Part shown: positions 50,659-60,706 of the stretch, piece after piece
Position numbering within the stretch: the stretch's first letter is position 1
Layout: every line of letters begins with the position of its first letter
Source of the DNA: Halomonas sp. 7T
Lineage (GTDB): Bacteria > Pseudomonadota > Gammaproteobacteria > Pseudomonadales > Halomonadaceae
Direction: 5' to 3'
DNA length: 64,000 bases
Assembly: GCF_025643255.1 (NCBI RefSeq)
Contig: NZ_CP087112.1
Location: forward strand, 1,550,001-1,614,000
Translations under genes and position numbers: made by a program
Notes under the pieces: model-generated
Seen by the model: only the letters and a program-made list of their open reading frames with translations
Told to the model about the DNA's origin: nothing
The model's database searches: none

Positions 50659-52035
50659 CTATCCCGGTATACCGCCTTTGGTTAGTACCGCAGGATCTAA
50701 TAAGTGCTCAAGCGTTGCGCGATCCAAGTCAGTTTCTTCTTCTGCGACGTCGATGATTGGCCGCCCAGCCTGATAGGCTTTTTTTGCCACTGCTGCCGCC
50801 GCGTTATAGCCGATCACACTATTAAGTGCAGTCACTAAAATAGGGTTTCGTGCCAACGGTCCCTGTAAATTATCGTCCCTTACACTGAAGGTAGCGATCG
50901 CGCGCTCAGCCAACAATGTGGCGGTATTACTCATTAATGTAATGGATGTGAGAAGATTCGATGCCACCAACGGGAGCATGACGTTGAGCTGAAAGTTACC
51001 ACTTTGGCCAGCGACCGTTACGGCGGCATCCAGGCCAATAACCTGCGCTGCCGCTTGCGCGGCCGACTCAGGAATCACTGGATTTACCTTACCCGGCATA
51101 ATGGAACTACCCGGCTGCAGTGCCTCAAGTTCAATCTCACCCAACCCTGCCAGGGGGCCTGAGTTCATCCAGCGCAAATCGTTAGCAATCTTCATAACCA
51201 CACACGCCAACCCTTTCAACTGCCCCGATAGCTCCACAGCCGCATCTTGGGATGCCAAACTGGCAAAAAAGCTGTCGTTAGGCACAAAAGGGAGGCCCGT
51301 TTGCTGACTTAAGTCGCTAGCCATTAGCTCAGCAAACCCCTCCGGGGCGTTAATCCCAGTGCCCACTGCCGTGCCGCCTTGCGCTAATCGGCATAGCCTT
51401 ATCATCGCACTATCAAAACGCTCAATGGCCTGCCCCACTTGGCTCGACCACGCGCCTAGCTCTTGATCCATACGCAGCGGCATGGCATCCATCAGGTGGG
51501 TACGCCCGGTTTTGACGACATGCGTCAATTCACTCGCCCGACGATCGATTGTTGCCTGCAGCGCGACCAAGGCAGGACGCAGCGTTTCATTGACAGCTAT
51601 CGCGGCCGACAGATGAATGGCGGTTGGGATCACGTCATTACTCGACTGCCCCATATTAACGTGGTCATTGGGCGTTACTTCGACCCCCTCACGACTCGCA
51701 AGCGTGGCGAGCACTTCATTCACATTCATGTTGGTCGAGGTACCCGACCCGGTCTGGAAAACATCAATCGGAAAATGCGCGTCATGCTGACCCTCAATGA
51801 CAGCTTCAGCAGCGTTTATAATCGCGTCTGCACGGGGCTTATCCAGCAAACCTAGCTGGCAGTTAGAGCGTGCAGCAGCAAGCTTTATCCGCGCCACAGC
51901 ATGAACAAAAGCCGAGGGCATGGGGGTATGCGAAACAGGAAAGTTATTGATAGCGCGCTGAGTTTGAGCGCCATAGAGTGCATTTGCAGGCACTTCAAGC
52001 TCACCCATGCTATCCCGTTCAATACGTGTGTCCAT
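50659..52035 (-). CDS. fumC: Fumarate hydratase, class II
   Basis: This iron-independent TCA-cycle enzyme interconverts fumarate and malate. Its 458 residues have the superfamily signature GSSIMPGKVNPV, plus GTSTNMNVNEVLA, NDHVNMGQSSNDVIPTAIH and KTGRTHLMDAMPLRM. The ATG at 52033-52035 (MDTRIERDSMGELEVP) has AGGAG upstream and is preferred over a start 7 codons earlier. It is convergent with the EEP-family gene. Confidence 0.95.
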   Translation of the reverse strand: MDTRIERDSMGELEVPANALYGAQTQRAINNFPVSHTPMPSAFVHAVARIKLAAARSNCQLGLLDKPRADAIINAAEAVIEGQHDAHFPIDVFQTGSGTSTNMNVNEVLATLASREGVEVTPNDHVNMGQSSNDVIPTAIHLSAAIAVNETLRPALVALQATIDRRASELTHVVKTGRTHLMDAMPLRMDQELGAWSSQVGQAIERFDSAMIRLCRLAQGGTAVGTGINAPEGFAELMASDLSQQTGLPFVPNDSFFASLASQDAAVELSGQLKGLACVVMKIANDLRWMNSGPLAGLGEIELEALQPGSSIMPGKVNPVIPESAAQAAAQVIGLDAAVTVAGQSGNFQLNVMLPLVASNLLTSITLMSNTATLLAERAIATFSVRDDNLQGPLARNPILVTALNSVIGYNAAAAVAKKAYQAGRPIIDVAEEETDLDRATLEHLLDPAVLTKGGIPG

Positions 52036-52228
52036 CCTGGCACTCCTTAAGCACAACGACGTCGCTAGTGCCCGCTGGCTTCGCTAACGTCTTGCTTTCC
52101 AATGATTGATTAGTAATAGCGGTTACCCATATATTCAAGCCTAGCCCTACCGGCGCGTTTGGTAAATTCGTGCGCGCCTTCACTCTCACAGAGCATCTAC
52201 ATGTTTATAGCTTCACCTTACTCATATG

Positions 52229-52257
52229 TTGCACTGCACAAAATCCCCTGCTATGCT
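52229..52257 (+). promoter_or_regulatory. Promoter of the phasin gene
   Basis: TTGCAC (52229-52234) and TATGCT (52252-52257) are 17 bases apart. The 347-bp stretch 52036-52382 between fumC and the phasin gene otherwise holds only the divergent leader sequences. Confidence 0.55.
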
Positions 52258-52382
52258 GCAACGCAAGATACAGAGATATCAGCTGCGGTGGATGCTTAAC
52301 AAAACCGTTGCTGATCAACCAACACTAACGGCAACATCAATCAATGGGCCGACTAGTGAGCAATGGAACAGGAGTGTTTACC

Positions 52383-52757
52383 ATGCAAACATTTAACACC
52401 AATGAAATGACTCAGCAGTTCGACAACATGTTTATGGCACCTGTACGCGCCTACATGACGCTAAGCATCGACTACTCTGAGAAAATGCTGAACGCGCAGC
52501 TTGATGCCAACAAATCCTACGTAGATACCGGTATCGCCCAAATGCGTCAGCTGATGAGCGTTAAAGACGCGAGCGGCCTGCGTAGCTACATGGAAGGCCA
52601 GCAGAAAGTTGCTAAAGAACTGGCTGAGCGTGTTAAAGGCGATGCGGATAAAGTCGTTGCTCTTCAGCAAGACTTTTTGCAAAAAGGTCAAAAGCTGACA
52701 GAAGATAACGTTAAGCAAGCACAAGCTGCTGCTAGCAAAATGAGCAAAACCGCTTAA
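52383..52757 (+). CDS. Phasin family protein
   Basis: This small helical protein (124 residues) of the phasin family coats polyhydroxyalkanoate granules. MTQQFDNMFMAPVRAYMTLSIDYSEKMLNAQLDANKSYVDTGIAQMRQLMSVKDASGLRSYMEGQQKVAKELAERVKGDADKVVALQQDFLQKGQKL shows the expected amphipathic helices. AGGAG precedes the ATG at 52383; an in-frame upstream start is not supported. PHA storage is common in Halomonas. No PHA synthase gene is in the window. Confidence 0.85.
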   Translation: MQTFNTNEMTQQFDNMFMAPVRAYMTLSIDYSEKMLNAQLDANKSYVDTGIAQMRQLMSVKDASGLRSYMEGQQKVAKELAERVKGDADKVVALQQDFLQKGQKLTEDNVKQAQAAASKMSKTA

Positions 52758-52786
52758 TTCATTACGGTTATTGACTTGTTTTCACT

Positions 52787-52822
52787 AAAACGCCCCTGCC
52801 AGATGACTGGCAGGGGCGTTTT
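52787..52822. terminator. Bidirectional terminator between phasin gene and hda
   Basis: ACGCCCCTGCCA pairs with TGGCAGGGGCGT, with A4 and T4 flanks. It serves the convergent phasin and hda genes. Confidence 0.9.
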
Positions 52823-52832
52823 GTATGGCGCT

Positions 52833-53537
52833 TTACCAATTAAGCGCAGACTTGACGAACGGAATCGTTAATTTCCGTTTGGCAGAGAGTGACGCCTGAT
52901 CCAGCGTCTCAAGGGCACGACACAGCTCCCCTAGCTCACGTGGCCCACGATGCATAATGTAGCGCCCTACGTCATCGGGTAGCTGCATTCCACGTACGTT
53001 AGCGCGCAGTTTTAACGCCGCCAATCGTTCATTATCATCTAAGGGGTGTAAATGAAACGTGACTCCCCAGGTAAGCCGTGATGCCAAGTCAGGCAAGGCA
53101 ACGTCTAATTGACGAGGTGGCGTATTAGCGGCGATCACTAAGGCTTTACCTGCATCACGCAGCCGATTAAAAGCATGAAACAGCGCTTCTTCCCAACGCT
53201 TTCGCCCTATCACATATTCAAGATCATCAATGGCGACAAGATCCAGGCGCTCAATATCTTCCAGCATCAGCGGAGGAAAATGCCCTAAGTCTGCCAATGG
53301 AAGATAAAGAGAGCGTTTATCTGCATCCGAGGCAGCATGACACGCCGCCTGTAAAAGATGACTGCGTCCACTCCCCGGCGCGCCCCATAAATATAAGAAC
53401 GGCTCAGCATCAGAGTTAAGCTGTCGACTCAAGTACTCTGTTAATGAAGCATTTGCTGGTGAGGCATAGTAATTATTAAACGTCGCGTCGTCTCGCAACC
53501 CTACCCCAAGCGGTAGCTGTGCCGGTAATCGGCTCAT
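52833..53537 (-). CDS. hda: DnaA regulatory inactivator Hda
   Basis: This 234-residue AAA+ protein, with the beta clamp, stimulates ATP hydrolysis by DnaA after initiation. The N-terminal clamp-binding motif is PAQLPLGVGL. The P-loop GAPGSGRSHLL is close to the DnaA form but degenerate, as in other Hda proteins, and the Walker B is LVAIDDLEYV. The C-terminus has the arginine-bearing GPRELGELCRALETLDQASL helix. It overlaps the preceding perM-like gene as ATGA, an arrangement common in gammaproteobacteria. Confidence 0.93.
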   Translation of the reverse strand: MSRLPAQLPLGVGLRDDATFNNYYASPANASLTEYLSRQLNSDAEPFLYLWGAPGSGRSHLLQAACHAASDADKRSLYLPLADLGHFPPLMLEDIERLDLVAIDDLEYVIGRKRWEEALFHAFNRLRDAGKALVIAANTPPRQLDVALPDLASRLTWGVTFHLHPLDDNERLAALKLRANVRGMQLPDDVGRYIMHRGPRELGELCRALETLDQASLSAKRKLTIPFVKSALNW

Positions 53538-54646
53538 GGTGACTCCCTTTCATCGTGACGACCCAGTCCATCGTTGTGATGTTGCTGTTCTATAGGACGT
53601 TGCTCGGCATCATAGAGAGCACTGCCTTTATAACGATCTTTAATTTCCCTTAAAAGCACCATAATAACGGCTGCGGCAGGCAGTGCTAATAATACGCCCG
53701 TTAAGCCGAAAAGATGCCCACCTGCCAGTACCGCAAAGATAACTGCAACAGGATGCAAACCGATCTTATCACCTAACAGCTTGGGCTGAAGTATGACACT
53801 TTCTGCCGCTTGACCGATACCAAATACCGCAATCACGCCCAGTACAGCCCACCACGTATCAAACTGGAAAAGAGCAACGATCAGTGCCACCACCAATCCC
53901 ACGATAAAGCCCAGAAACGGCACAATACTAACAAGTCCGGACACAACACCAATTAGCAAACCAAAATTAAGCCCCATCAACGTTAAGCCAGCGGCATAAA
54001 TAATACCCAAACACAGCATGACCAGTAACTGACCACGCAGGAAAGCTGACAGAACCTCATCACAGCGCTTCGCCAGCCGGGAAACATCATTTGTCCACTG
54101 GCGGGGAATCAAGTCAGCAAGGCTAGAGATCAGCCTGTCCCAATCAAGCAATAAATAGAACGTCACTACAGGAATCAAGGCAACGTAGGTAATCCAGGAG
54201 ACAAAGGCCATACCGGAGCGACCAATTTGACTTAATGCCTGAGCGGCATAGCTGCCCGCATCCCGCCAATTTTCAATCAATGTTTCTCTCACATTGGTCA
54301 GCTCGCCCCCTAAGTCATAACCCGTCCACTCCTGCACTTGCGGCGCCAATATGTTTTCAACCCAGTTGAAAACACTCGGCAACGCCTCACCAAGCTGCTT
54401 TGTCTGCTGCACTACCAGAGGAATCAAAATCAGCAGACTTAAAATAAGAATCAGCAACAGAACTAAAAATACGCTACTCACCGCCCAGGTTCGATTCATG
54501 CCTAGACGCTGGAAATAATTGGTGAGCGGATCAGCCAAGTAAGCCAAGATTAAACCCGCGATAAATGGCATCAATACCGCATCTAATAAGTAGAGGCAGC
54601 CTATCAACACCACCAAAAACACAACGCCCCACCATGAATGTCGCAT
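53534..54646 (-). CDS. AI-2E/PerM family membrane protein
   Basis: This 370-residue inner-membrane protein with about eight helices belongs to the PerM/AI-2 exporter family. FIAGLILAYLADPLTNYFQRLGMNR, PVVTFYLLLDWDRLISSLADLIPRQ and VSIVPFLGFIVGLVVALIVALFQ are characteristic. Members export various small molecules or work as Na+/H+ antiporters; the substrate here is unknown. The last 25 residues are soluble, with a histidine cluster. It is divergent from purM and upstream of hda. Confidence 0.88.
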   Translation of the reverse strand: MRHSWWGVVFLVVLIGCLYLLDAVLMPFIAGLILAYLADPLTNYFQRLGMNRTWAVSSVFLVLLLILILSLLILIPLVVQQTKQLGEALPSVFNWVENILAPQVQEWTGYDLGGELTNVRETLIENWRDAGSYAAQALSQIGRSGMAFVSWITYVALIPVVTFYLLLDWDRLISSLADLIPRQWTNDVSRLAKRCDEVLSAFLRGQLLVMLCLGIIYAAGLTLMGLNFGLLIGVVSGLVSIVPFLGFIVGLVVALIVALFQFDTWWAVLGVIAVFGIGQAAESVILQPKLLGDKIGLHPVAVIFAVLAGGHLFGLTGVLLALPAAAVIMVLLREIKDRYKGSALYDAEQRPIEQQHHNDGLGRHDERESP

Positions 54647-54846
54647 GCTTTTTATATCCCTCCTGGAAAGATGGTTAGCGCCCCTAGCGTACTGAATAGT
54701 AACAAAAGTAGCGTAATGAACCTCGGTTAACGCCGCACATCGATGCGGCTTACGTCTCTGGGTGTTACAATCCGTCCCGTTATCGCCCCAGCACTGGCCA
54801 ATTCGCCAGCACTACCCGTACTGCTATAGGCTTCACAGGATCTGTC

Positions 54847-55914
54847 ATGACCGATACCTCCACTTCTCAGGCTACTCCTTCACTCAGCTATAAAGACGCA
54901 GGTGTCGATATTGATGCCGGCAACGCGCTGGTTGACCGCATCAAACATGTTGCCAAACGCACGACACGCCCTGAAGTTCTGGGTGGCCTTGGCGGGTTTG
55001 GCGCACTGTGTGAGCTTCCCGCCGGTTATAAGCAGCCCGTACTCGTATCAGGCACGGATGGTGTCGGCACCAAGCTGCGTCTTGCCATGGACCTTGGCAA
55101 ACACGACACTATTGGCATTGACCTAGTCGCTATGTGTGTTAACGATCTAATCGTTGCCGGCGCTGAACCGCTGCTCTTCCTGGACTACTATGCCACGGGT
55201 AAGCTGGATGTGGATATCGCTGCCGATGTCGTCACCGGTATTGGCGCGGGTTGCGAACAGGCGGGTTGCGCACTCGTCGGCGGCGAAACCGCTGAAATGC
55301 CTGGCATGTACGAGGGCAATGACTACGACTTAGCGGGTTTCTGCGTGGGCATTGTTGAAAAAGCCGATATTTTAGACGGCAGCAAGGTAGCGGAAGGTGA
55401 TGTACTGCTGGGACTGGCCTCTTCCGGCCCGCACTCCAACGGTTATTCGCTGATTCGCAAAATTCTCGACGTTAGCAACACATCACTTAATGACACGGTG
55501 GATGGACAGCCCCTTGGCGACGCATTAATGGCGCCAACGCGTATTTATGTGAAGTCGCTGCTGTCGATGATGCGCGGCACGGATATTCCCGTTCACGCGC
55601 TCTCCCATATCACGGGAGGTGGTTTATTGGAAAATATTCCCCGCGTCCTGCCCGACACCCTCGCCGCTCACGTTGATCTCTCTACTTGGCAGCGCCCAGA
55701 AGTATTCAACTGGCTGCAAGCTAAGGGCAATGTTAGCGAAACGGAAATGCACCGCGTGCTGAACTGTGGCATCGGCATGGTTGTCGTCGTTCCCCAAGCC
55801 CAGGCTGAAAACGCCATGGCTCACCTGCAAGCCCAGGGCGAGACCGTTTATCAAATTGGTCAGATTGTGCAGCGCCAGGAGGAAGCCGTCGTATTGGAGA
55901 ATCTTCGCGCATGA
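54847..55914 (+). CDS. purM: Phosphoribosylformylglycinamidine cyclo-ligase
   Basis: This fifth-step purine enzyme makes AIR from FGAM with ATP. In its 355 residues [55 protein letters not shown] and [14 protein letters not shown] are the expected PurM segments. An AGGA-type ribosome site precedes the ATG. The gene overlaps purN by 4 bp (ATGA), giving the common purM-purN operon. No PurR-box-like palindrome was obvious upstream. Confidence 0.97.
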   Translation: MTDTSTSQATPSLSYKDAGVDIDAGNALVDRIKHVAKRTTRPEVLGGLGGFGALCELPAGYKQPVLVSGTDGVGTKLRLAMDLGKHDTIGIDLVAMCVNDLIVAGAEPLLFLDYYATGKLDVDIAADVVTGIGAGCEQAGCALVGGETAEMPGMYEGNDYDLAGFCVGIVEKADILDGSKVAEGDVLLGLASSGPHSNGYSLIRKILDVSNTSLNDTVDGQPLGDALMAPTRIYVKSLLSMMRGTDIPVHALSHITGGGLLENIPRVLPDTLAAHVDLSTWQRPEVFNWLQAKGNVSETEMHRVLNCGIGMVVVVPQAQAENAMAHLQAQGETVYQIGQIVQRQEEAVVLENLRA

Positions 55915-56669
55915 GCAGCACCGACCACACTAGCGAACCCTTCAAAGACACCATTAATGACATGACGCCTGAACCAACAGCGGCGCGGCGTATTGTGGTG
56001 TTGATTTCCGGCAGTGGCAGTAATTTGCAAGCGCTGATTGATGCACAACATCATGATCGGCTTGGCGGTGAAATCGTCGCTGTTATATCCAATGAGCCGG
56101 ATGCCTATGGCTTGAAACGCGCACTGGAAGCGGGCATTGAGGCTGTTGCGTTACCGCATCGTGAATATGATAGCCGCGATGCATACGATGGAGCGCTGAT
56201 AAAAGTCATCGAACGCCATGAGCCTGACTTGATTGTTTTAGCTGGCTTTATGCGCATTCTGACACCACGTTTTGTGCAGCGTTTTTTAGGTAAAATGCTC
56301 AACATCCACCCCTCTTTACTGCCGGCTTATCAGGGACTAAACACCCACGCTCGCGCGCTGGCAGACGGGGTAAAACAGCATGGTTGTAGCGTGCATTTTG
56401 TCACTGAAGAACTGGATGGCGGGCCGGTTGTGCTACAAGCAGAACTGAACGTCACGAGTGACGATAGCGTGGAGACGTTAAAAGAGAAGGTTCACGCGCG
56501 TGAACACCTCATCTTCCCCATTGCCGTCCAATGGTTTTTGCAAGGGCGCCTTCAATATAGCGCTGAACACGCCACGATGGATGGCCATCCACTTCCGCCC
56601 TATGGAATGCGCCTCTCCCATACAGATGCAGCAGAAGAGCTAGACGAAGAAGTGGACGAAAACACCTAA
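55911..56669 (+). CDS. purN: Phosphoribosylglycinamide formyltransferase
   Basis: This enzyme formylates GAR with 10-formyl-THF. The N-terminal [13 protein letters not shown] loop binds phosphate, and the catalytic N-x-H is in [20 protein letters not shown], with the aspartate in [13 protein letters not shown]. At 252 residues it is longer than E. coli PurN (212), with about 22 extra N-terminal residues and an acidic C-terminal tail ([12 protein letters not shown]); a later ATG ([10 protein letters not shown]) may be the true start. It is coupled to purM. Confidence 0.95.
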   Translation: MSSTDHTSEPFKDTINDMTPEPTAARRIVVLISGSGSNLQALIDAQHHDRLGGEIVAVISNEPDAYGLKRALEAGIEAVALPHREYDSRDAYDGALIKVIERHEPDLIVLAGFMRILTPRFVQRFLGKMLNIHPSLLPAYQGLNTHARALADGVKQHGCSVHFVTEELDGGPVVLQAELNVTSDDSVETLKEKVHAREHLIFPIAVQWFLQGRLQYSAEHATMDGHPLPPYGMRLSHTDAAEELDEEVDENT

Positions 56670-56690
56670 ACGTCGCTGGTTTGACCATCA

Positions 56691-56728
56691 AAAAAACGCC
56701 TTACCGCATTCGCGCGTAAGGCGTTTTT
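56691..56728. terminator. Bidirectional terminator after purN
   Basis: ACGCCTTAC pairs with GTAAGGCGT, flanked by A5 and T5. It separates purMN from the convergent dcd. Confidence 0.9.
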
Positions 56729-56749
56729 CGTTTAGCTTGCGAGCGAATA

Positions 56750-57316
56750 CTAAGTGCGAGGCAAGGTCACGCCGCGCTGCCCCATGTATTTGCCACCACG
56801 ATCTTTATACGATGTTTCACACACCTCATCAGATTCGAGGAACAGCATCTGAGCCACACCCTCATGCGCATAAATCTTGGCCGGCAGGTTCGTCGTGTTT
56901 GAGAACTCAAGGGTCACATGCCCCTCCCACTCTGGCTCAAGGGGCGTTACATTGACAATAATGCCGCAGCGCGCGTAGGTGGATTTTCCAAGGCAAATCG
57001 TCAGCACACTGCGCGGAATACGAAAATACTCAACCGTACGTGCAAGTGCGAACGAATTCGGCGGAATAATACACACATCGCCTTTAATATCGACGAAGCT
57101 TTTGTCGTCGAACGCTTTAGGGTCGACAATAGCAGAGTGTATGTTGGTAAATACTTTAAATTCATCAGCACAGCGAACGTCATAGCCGTAGCTCGACGTA
57201 CCATAAGAAATGACACGCTGATCATTTACATAGCGCACCTGCTCCGCTTCAAACGGTTCAATCATGGCATCGCTTTGTGCCATGCGACGAATCCATTTAT
57301 CAGATTTAATGCTCAT
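56750..57316 (-). CDS. dcd: dCTP deaminase
   Basis: This 188-residue enzyme of the trimeric dUTPase fold deaminates dCTP to dUTP for thymidylate synthesis. [12 protein letters not shown] at the start, [37 protein letters not shown] and [40 protein letters not shown] are typical; the catalytic glutamate is in the last segment. The gene follows an mrp-like gene after 11 bp and is likely co-transcribed. Confidence 0.96.
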   Translation of the reverse strand: MSIKSDKWIRRMAQSDAMIEPFEAEQVRYVNDQRVISYGTSSYGYDVRCADEFKVFTNIHSAIVDPKAFDDKSFVDIKGDVCIIPPNSFALARTVEYFRIPRSVLTICLGKSTYARCGIIVNVTPLEPEWEGHVTLEFSNTTNLPAKIYAHEGVAQMLFLESDEVCETSYKDRGGKYMGQRGVTLPRT

Positions 57317-57327
57317 TTGTTACGTTA

Positions 57328-58128
57328 TCACTCGCTAAATGAAATAGTCGGGCCGCCGCTTTGGCTGGCACTTACGGATTGCGCCACCTGTTTGGCAATA
57401 TCTGCAAAGGTGAGGCTCACTGAGCTATCAGGCTCTGAGATTACGCTGGGCCGACCAGAATCAGCAAACTCACGAATAGAAAGCGTTAGCGGTAACCGTC
57501 CTAGGACTGCCGTATCGTACTCTTCTGCGATGCGCTCACCGCCTCCCGTACCAAAAATGGCCGCTTCATGACCGCACTTTTCACAGTGGTAAAGGCTCAT
57601 GTTCTCTACAACACCCAGCACTGGCACGTTGACCTTGCGGAACATCTCGATACCTTTGCGGGCATCGAGCAGCGCAATGTCTTGGGGCGTTGTGACAATC
57701 ACAGCACCGGAAACAGGCACTTTTTGCGCCAGTGTCAATTGTATATCGCCGGTGCCTGGCGGCATATCAATCAGCAAGAAATCCAGATTATCCCACTGGG
57801 TTTGTGTCAGCATTTGCTGAAACGCGCCTACCACCATAGGGCCACGCCAAACCATGGCTTCCCGGGTGTTCACCATAAAAGCCATCGACATCGCTTGAAG
57901 CCCGTGCGCCTCTAGCGGCAGGAACTTGTTGTCATCTGTTGCCTGCGGCCTTACCCCTTCCTTAACACCCAGCATTTGCGCTTGGCTTGGGCCGTAAATA
58001 TCCGCATCCAGTACACCCACACGATAGCCCTGGGCCGAAAGCGCAAGTGCTAAATTAACCGTCACGGTCGATTTTCCGACCCCACCTTTTCCTGATGCCA
58101 CTGCTACTATATGTTTTACACCGTCCAT
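57328..58128 (-). CDS. Mrp/ApbC-type iron-sulfur carrier ATPase
   Basis: This P-loop ATPase of the Mrp/NBP35 family carries and transfers Fe-S clusters. The deviant Walker A is ASGKGGVGKSTVTVNLA, Walker B VGVLDADIYGPSQ, and the cluster-binding CxxC is in LYHCEKCGHEAAIF. At 266 residues it lacks the N-terminal DUF59 domain of E. coli Mrp. The ATG at 58126-58128 has AGGAG at 8 bases, preferred over a start 11 codons upstream. dcd follows closely. Confidence 0.92.
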   Translation of the reverse strand: MDGVKHIVAVASGKGGVGKSTVTVNLALALSAQGYRVGVLDADIYGPSQAQMLGVKEGVRPQATDDNKFLPLEAHGLQAMSMAFMVNTREAMVWRGPMVVGAFQQMLTQTQWDNLDFLLIDMPPGTGDIQLTLAQKVPVSGAVIVTTPQDIALLDARKGIEMFRKVNVPVLGVVENMSLYHCEKCGHEAAIFGTGGGERIAEEYDTAVLGRLPLTLSIREFADSGRPSVISEPDSSVSLTFADIAKQVAQSVSASQSGGPTISFSE

Positions 58129-58211
58129 CAATGGCACTCCTGTCTTTTTGCGACCGATCATTCCGTGGTTTCAATGATACTCCTAGGCGGCCTATTTCTA
58201 AACCAACATAT

Positions 58212-58244
58212 AAAAGCGGATGCAGGGGCTGCCTACATCCGCTT
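58212..58244 (-). terminator. Terminator after the coiled-coil gene
   Basis: On the minus strand AAGCGGATG pairs with CATCCGCTT around an 11-base or longer loop, followed by TTTAT. It lies after the coiled-coil protein gene and before the mrp-like gene. Confidence 0.65.
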
Positions 58245-58282
58245 CTTTGCGTAAACCATCAACGCCCGCTTACGTGCATTGA

Positions 58283-59398
58283 TCAGTTACTGCTTTGTTG
58301 ATCTTCGGAACTAGCGTCTTCAGCCTGCTCGGCCCCATTTGCACCAGCACTATCATCCTGCCCATCGGCCAAGGAGGGCACTTCGTCATCCGCATCGCTT
58401 ACATGTAAACGGCTCTCCAACGAAGATAGCTCTTCACGCCAATCAGCCAGCTGGGCTTCCAAGCGTGCTAGCTGCTCTTCACGAGCTTCAATATCACTTT
58501 CAACATTGGCCACTTCTTCACGGCCAATATCCAGTGCAACCATGAGATCATCCATCTCGGTACGCACTTGGTTGAGGCTCTGTTGCTCTTCTTCACGCAG
58601 CTCAGTTAACGACTCAACCTCGCGTTGCAATTCATCGCGCTCGCTCGTGATAGCATCACGTTCGCTGTTTAAGCTCTCCAACTCACTTTGAACGGATGAA
58701 ATTTCTTCCTCGATACTGGCCAGCTGTTCGTTAGCGTCACTTACTTGAGACTCTAAGCCCGACAGCTCTTCTTGGGCAGCATTAAGCTCTTCGACGGCTT
58801 CTTGGCGCTCTTGTTCAGCTTGTTGACGAGCTGACTCGGCTTCCTGACGGGCTTCTTCGGCGCTTTGACGAGCTTCTTCTACTTCCTGACGAGCAGACTC
58901 AGCTTCGTCACGCGCACTGACCACTTGATCACGCTCTTCTTTCAGCGCTTCCAGCTCAGCTTCAGCGCCCTCTACTTGTTCGCTTAACGTATCAACTTCC
59001 TGCTGAAGCGCGTCACGCTGGGCTTCTAGCTCTTCAAGACGCGATTGCACCGCATGGGTATCACGCTGCGCCGACTCAAGCTCACTTGCCGTTTGGGCCT
59101 GCTGCTCTTCTAGCGTCGCCATTTCCTCACGCATTGCATTCAAGTCGGCTTCCGCCTGCTCCACTTCTGCAATGCGTTGGCTGAGTTGATTATTCTCTTG
59201 CTCAACGTTAGCTAGCTGGCCTTCTAAGGTCTCAACCCGCTCCTGTCGAGTGCCTGCGTTAGATTGCGCCATAATGGCCCAAATAACCGCAATCGCGGCG
59301 ATGCCTGCAATGCCTTTGACACGATTATCTTTAAACAGGGTTTTCATGTCCGCTTTATTGGCCGGTGATTGATGATCCGAGTGGTTTGCTTCTGACAT
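58283..59398 (-). CDS. Membrane-anchored long coiled-coil protein
   Basis: This 371-residue protein has a short cytosolic N-terminus, one transmembrane helix (GIAGIAAIAVIWAIMAQ, about 29-45), and then about 280 residues of almost continuous coiled coil rich in E, Q, R and A (for example SARQEVEEARQSAEEARQ). It ends in an acidic, probably disordered tail. The coiled coil would lie in the periplasm if the N-terminus is inside. I do not recognise a family; a structural or envelope-organising role is possible. Low sequence complexity makes database similarity unreliable. Confidence 0.85.
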   Translation of the reverse strand: MSEANHSDHQSPANKADMKTLFKDNRVKGIAGIAAIAVIWAIMAQSNAGTRQERVETLEGQLANVEQENNQLSQRIAEVEQAEADLNAMREEMATLEEQQAQTASELESAQRDTHAVQSRLEELEAQRDALQQEVDTLSEQVEGAEAELEALKEERDQVVSARDEAESARQEVEEARQSAEEARQEAESARQQAEQERQEAVEELNAAQEELSGLESQVSDANEQLASIEEEISSVQSELESLNSERDAITSERDELQREVESLTELREEEQQSLNQVRTEMDDLMVALDIGREEVANVESDIEAREEQLARLEAQLADWREELSSLESRLHVSDADDEVPSLADGQDDSAGANGAEQAEDASSEDQQSSN

Positions 59399-59569
59399 AC
59401 TGCGTCCCTCTCTTTTTTACAGGCTACCGATTTCAGCAGCGGTAATGGACATTTACAGCGCGTTCACTGTGAAAAAGTATCCTTACTAGCATACACAGCT
59501 GACAGCATCTAGCCAGTCGATGCGCAAACTCAATCTCCCATAACGACGATACGGCCCGTCTATAGGTGG

Positions 59570-60454
59570 CTACTCAAGAGCGCTAGTCGGATGCTTGCCT
59601 TCATCAAAGCCTACCGCACAGCCCTGCTGAGACTCAAACCATGCAAGCGTTTCATGCAACTGCACAACACCGCCTATCACCAATAAGGTTGGAGGCTTGA
59701 TCTCTCCTGCATGAAACGCCTGGGGTAGCTGCTGTAGAGAACCGATGTGGGTCTTCTGTTGCTGAGTTGTCCCTTGCTCAATCAGTGCTAATGGTGTTGA
59801 AGGTTCCAAGCCATGTTGGATAAGCGCTTGGCAAATAGTGACTAAATTGCTCAACCCCATATAAAACACTAACGTCTGACCGGGCTGTGCCAAAGTAGGC
59901 CAATCCAGCGTATTCTCACCCTGTTGCAAATGACCGGTAACAAAACGAACCGACTGCGCATGATCGCGGTGGGTTAAGGGAATGCCTGCGTATGCGGTAC
60001 ACCCAGAGGCTGCGGTAATACCGGGGATTACCTCAACTTTAATCTGAGCAGCGACTAACGCCTCTAGCTCCTCCCCGCCACGCCCAAAAATAAATGGATC
60101 GCCTCCTTTCAGGCGCACCACTTGCTTTCCTTGCTGCGCCCAAGCAACTAATGCTTGATTAATATCGCTCTGGGGCACGCTGTGGGAAGAACGTGCCTTA
60201 CCCACATAAAAGCGAGCCGCCTGAACAGGCAGCATTGCCAATATTTCGCTACTCACTAGCCGATCGTAAAGCACCACTTCTGCAGATTGGAGGCGTTTGT
60301 ATGCTTTAAGGGTCAATAGTTCTGGGTCACCTGGGCCAGCGCCCACCAAACTGACCATACCCTCATGCTTGCTCGCACGGACTTTACTGATGTTTGCCTC
60401 CACAGTTTCCCTGCTGCCCTCAGGATTAACAGCGTGTGCATTCACAACGTTCAA
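59570..60454 (-). CDS. cobA: Uroporphyrinogen-III C-methyltransferase
   Basis: This SUMT enzyme makes precorrin-2 for siroheme and cobalamin. [90 protein letters not shown] and the C-terminal [17 protein letters not shown] are diagnostic. The start is uncertain: the TTG at 60452-60454 with GGAG at six bases gives 294 residues, while conserved sequence begins about 32 residues later. It stands alone, without cysG or nitrite reductase genes, so its role is likely siroheme synthesis. Confidence 0.9.
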   Translation of the reverse strand: MNVVNAHAVNPEGSRETVEANISKVRASKHEGMVSLVGAGPGDPELLTLKAYKRLQSAEVVLYDRLVSSEILAMLPVQAARFYVGKARSSHSVPQSDINQALVAWAQQGKQVVRLKGGDPFIFGRGGEELEALVAAQIKVEVIPGITAASGCTAYAGIPLTHRDHAQSVRFVTGHLQQGENTLDWPTLAQPGQTLVFYMGLSNLVTICQALIQHGLEPSTPLALIEQGTTQQQKTHIGSLQQLPQAFHAGEIKPPTLLVIGGVVQLHETLAWFESQQGCAVGFDEGKHPTSALE

Positions 60455-60706
60455 GGAGAACTCCAGATATAAAAAAACAAATTGATATGCAAAAAAGTAA
60501 TAAAATTTATGCCATTGTGCCAATACTTCTCTGTTCAGTGCTTATATCCTGAACGATTAAAAACAATCAGCTATAAAAAATAAATTTTTAAGACGAATAA
60601 ATTATCAAAAACCTCACAATTGTAAGCAATGGCTTACATCTTTGCTTTGCGTTTAGAGCTAACCTATCTGATTAATTTAAATAGACATTTTCTTGGAGAT
60701 TCACGA

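Noticed and set aside
54847..55914. Large minus-strand frames over purM and over the tape measure gene
   Set aside because: They are mirror frames of well-supported genes, without ribosome sites or family motifs.
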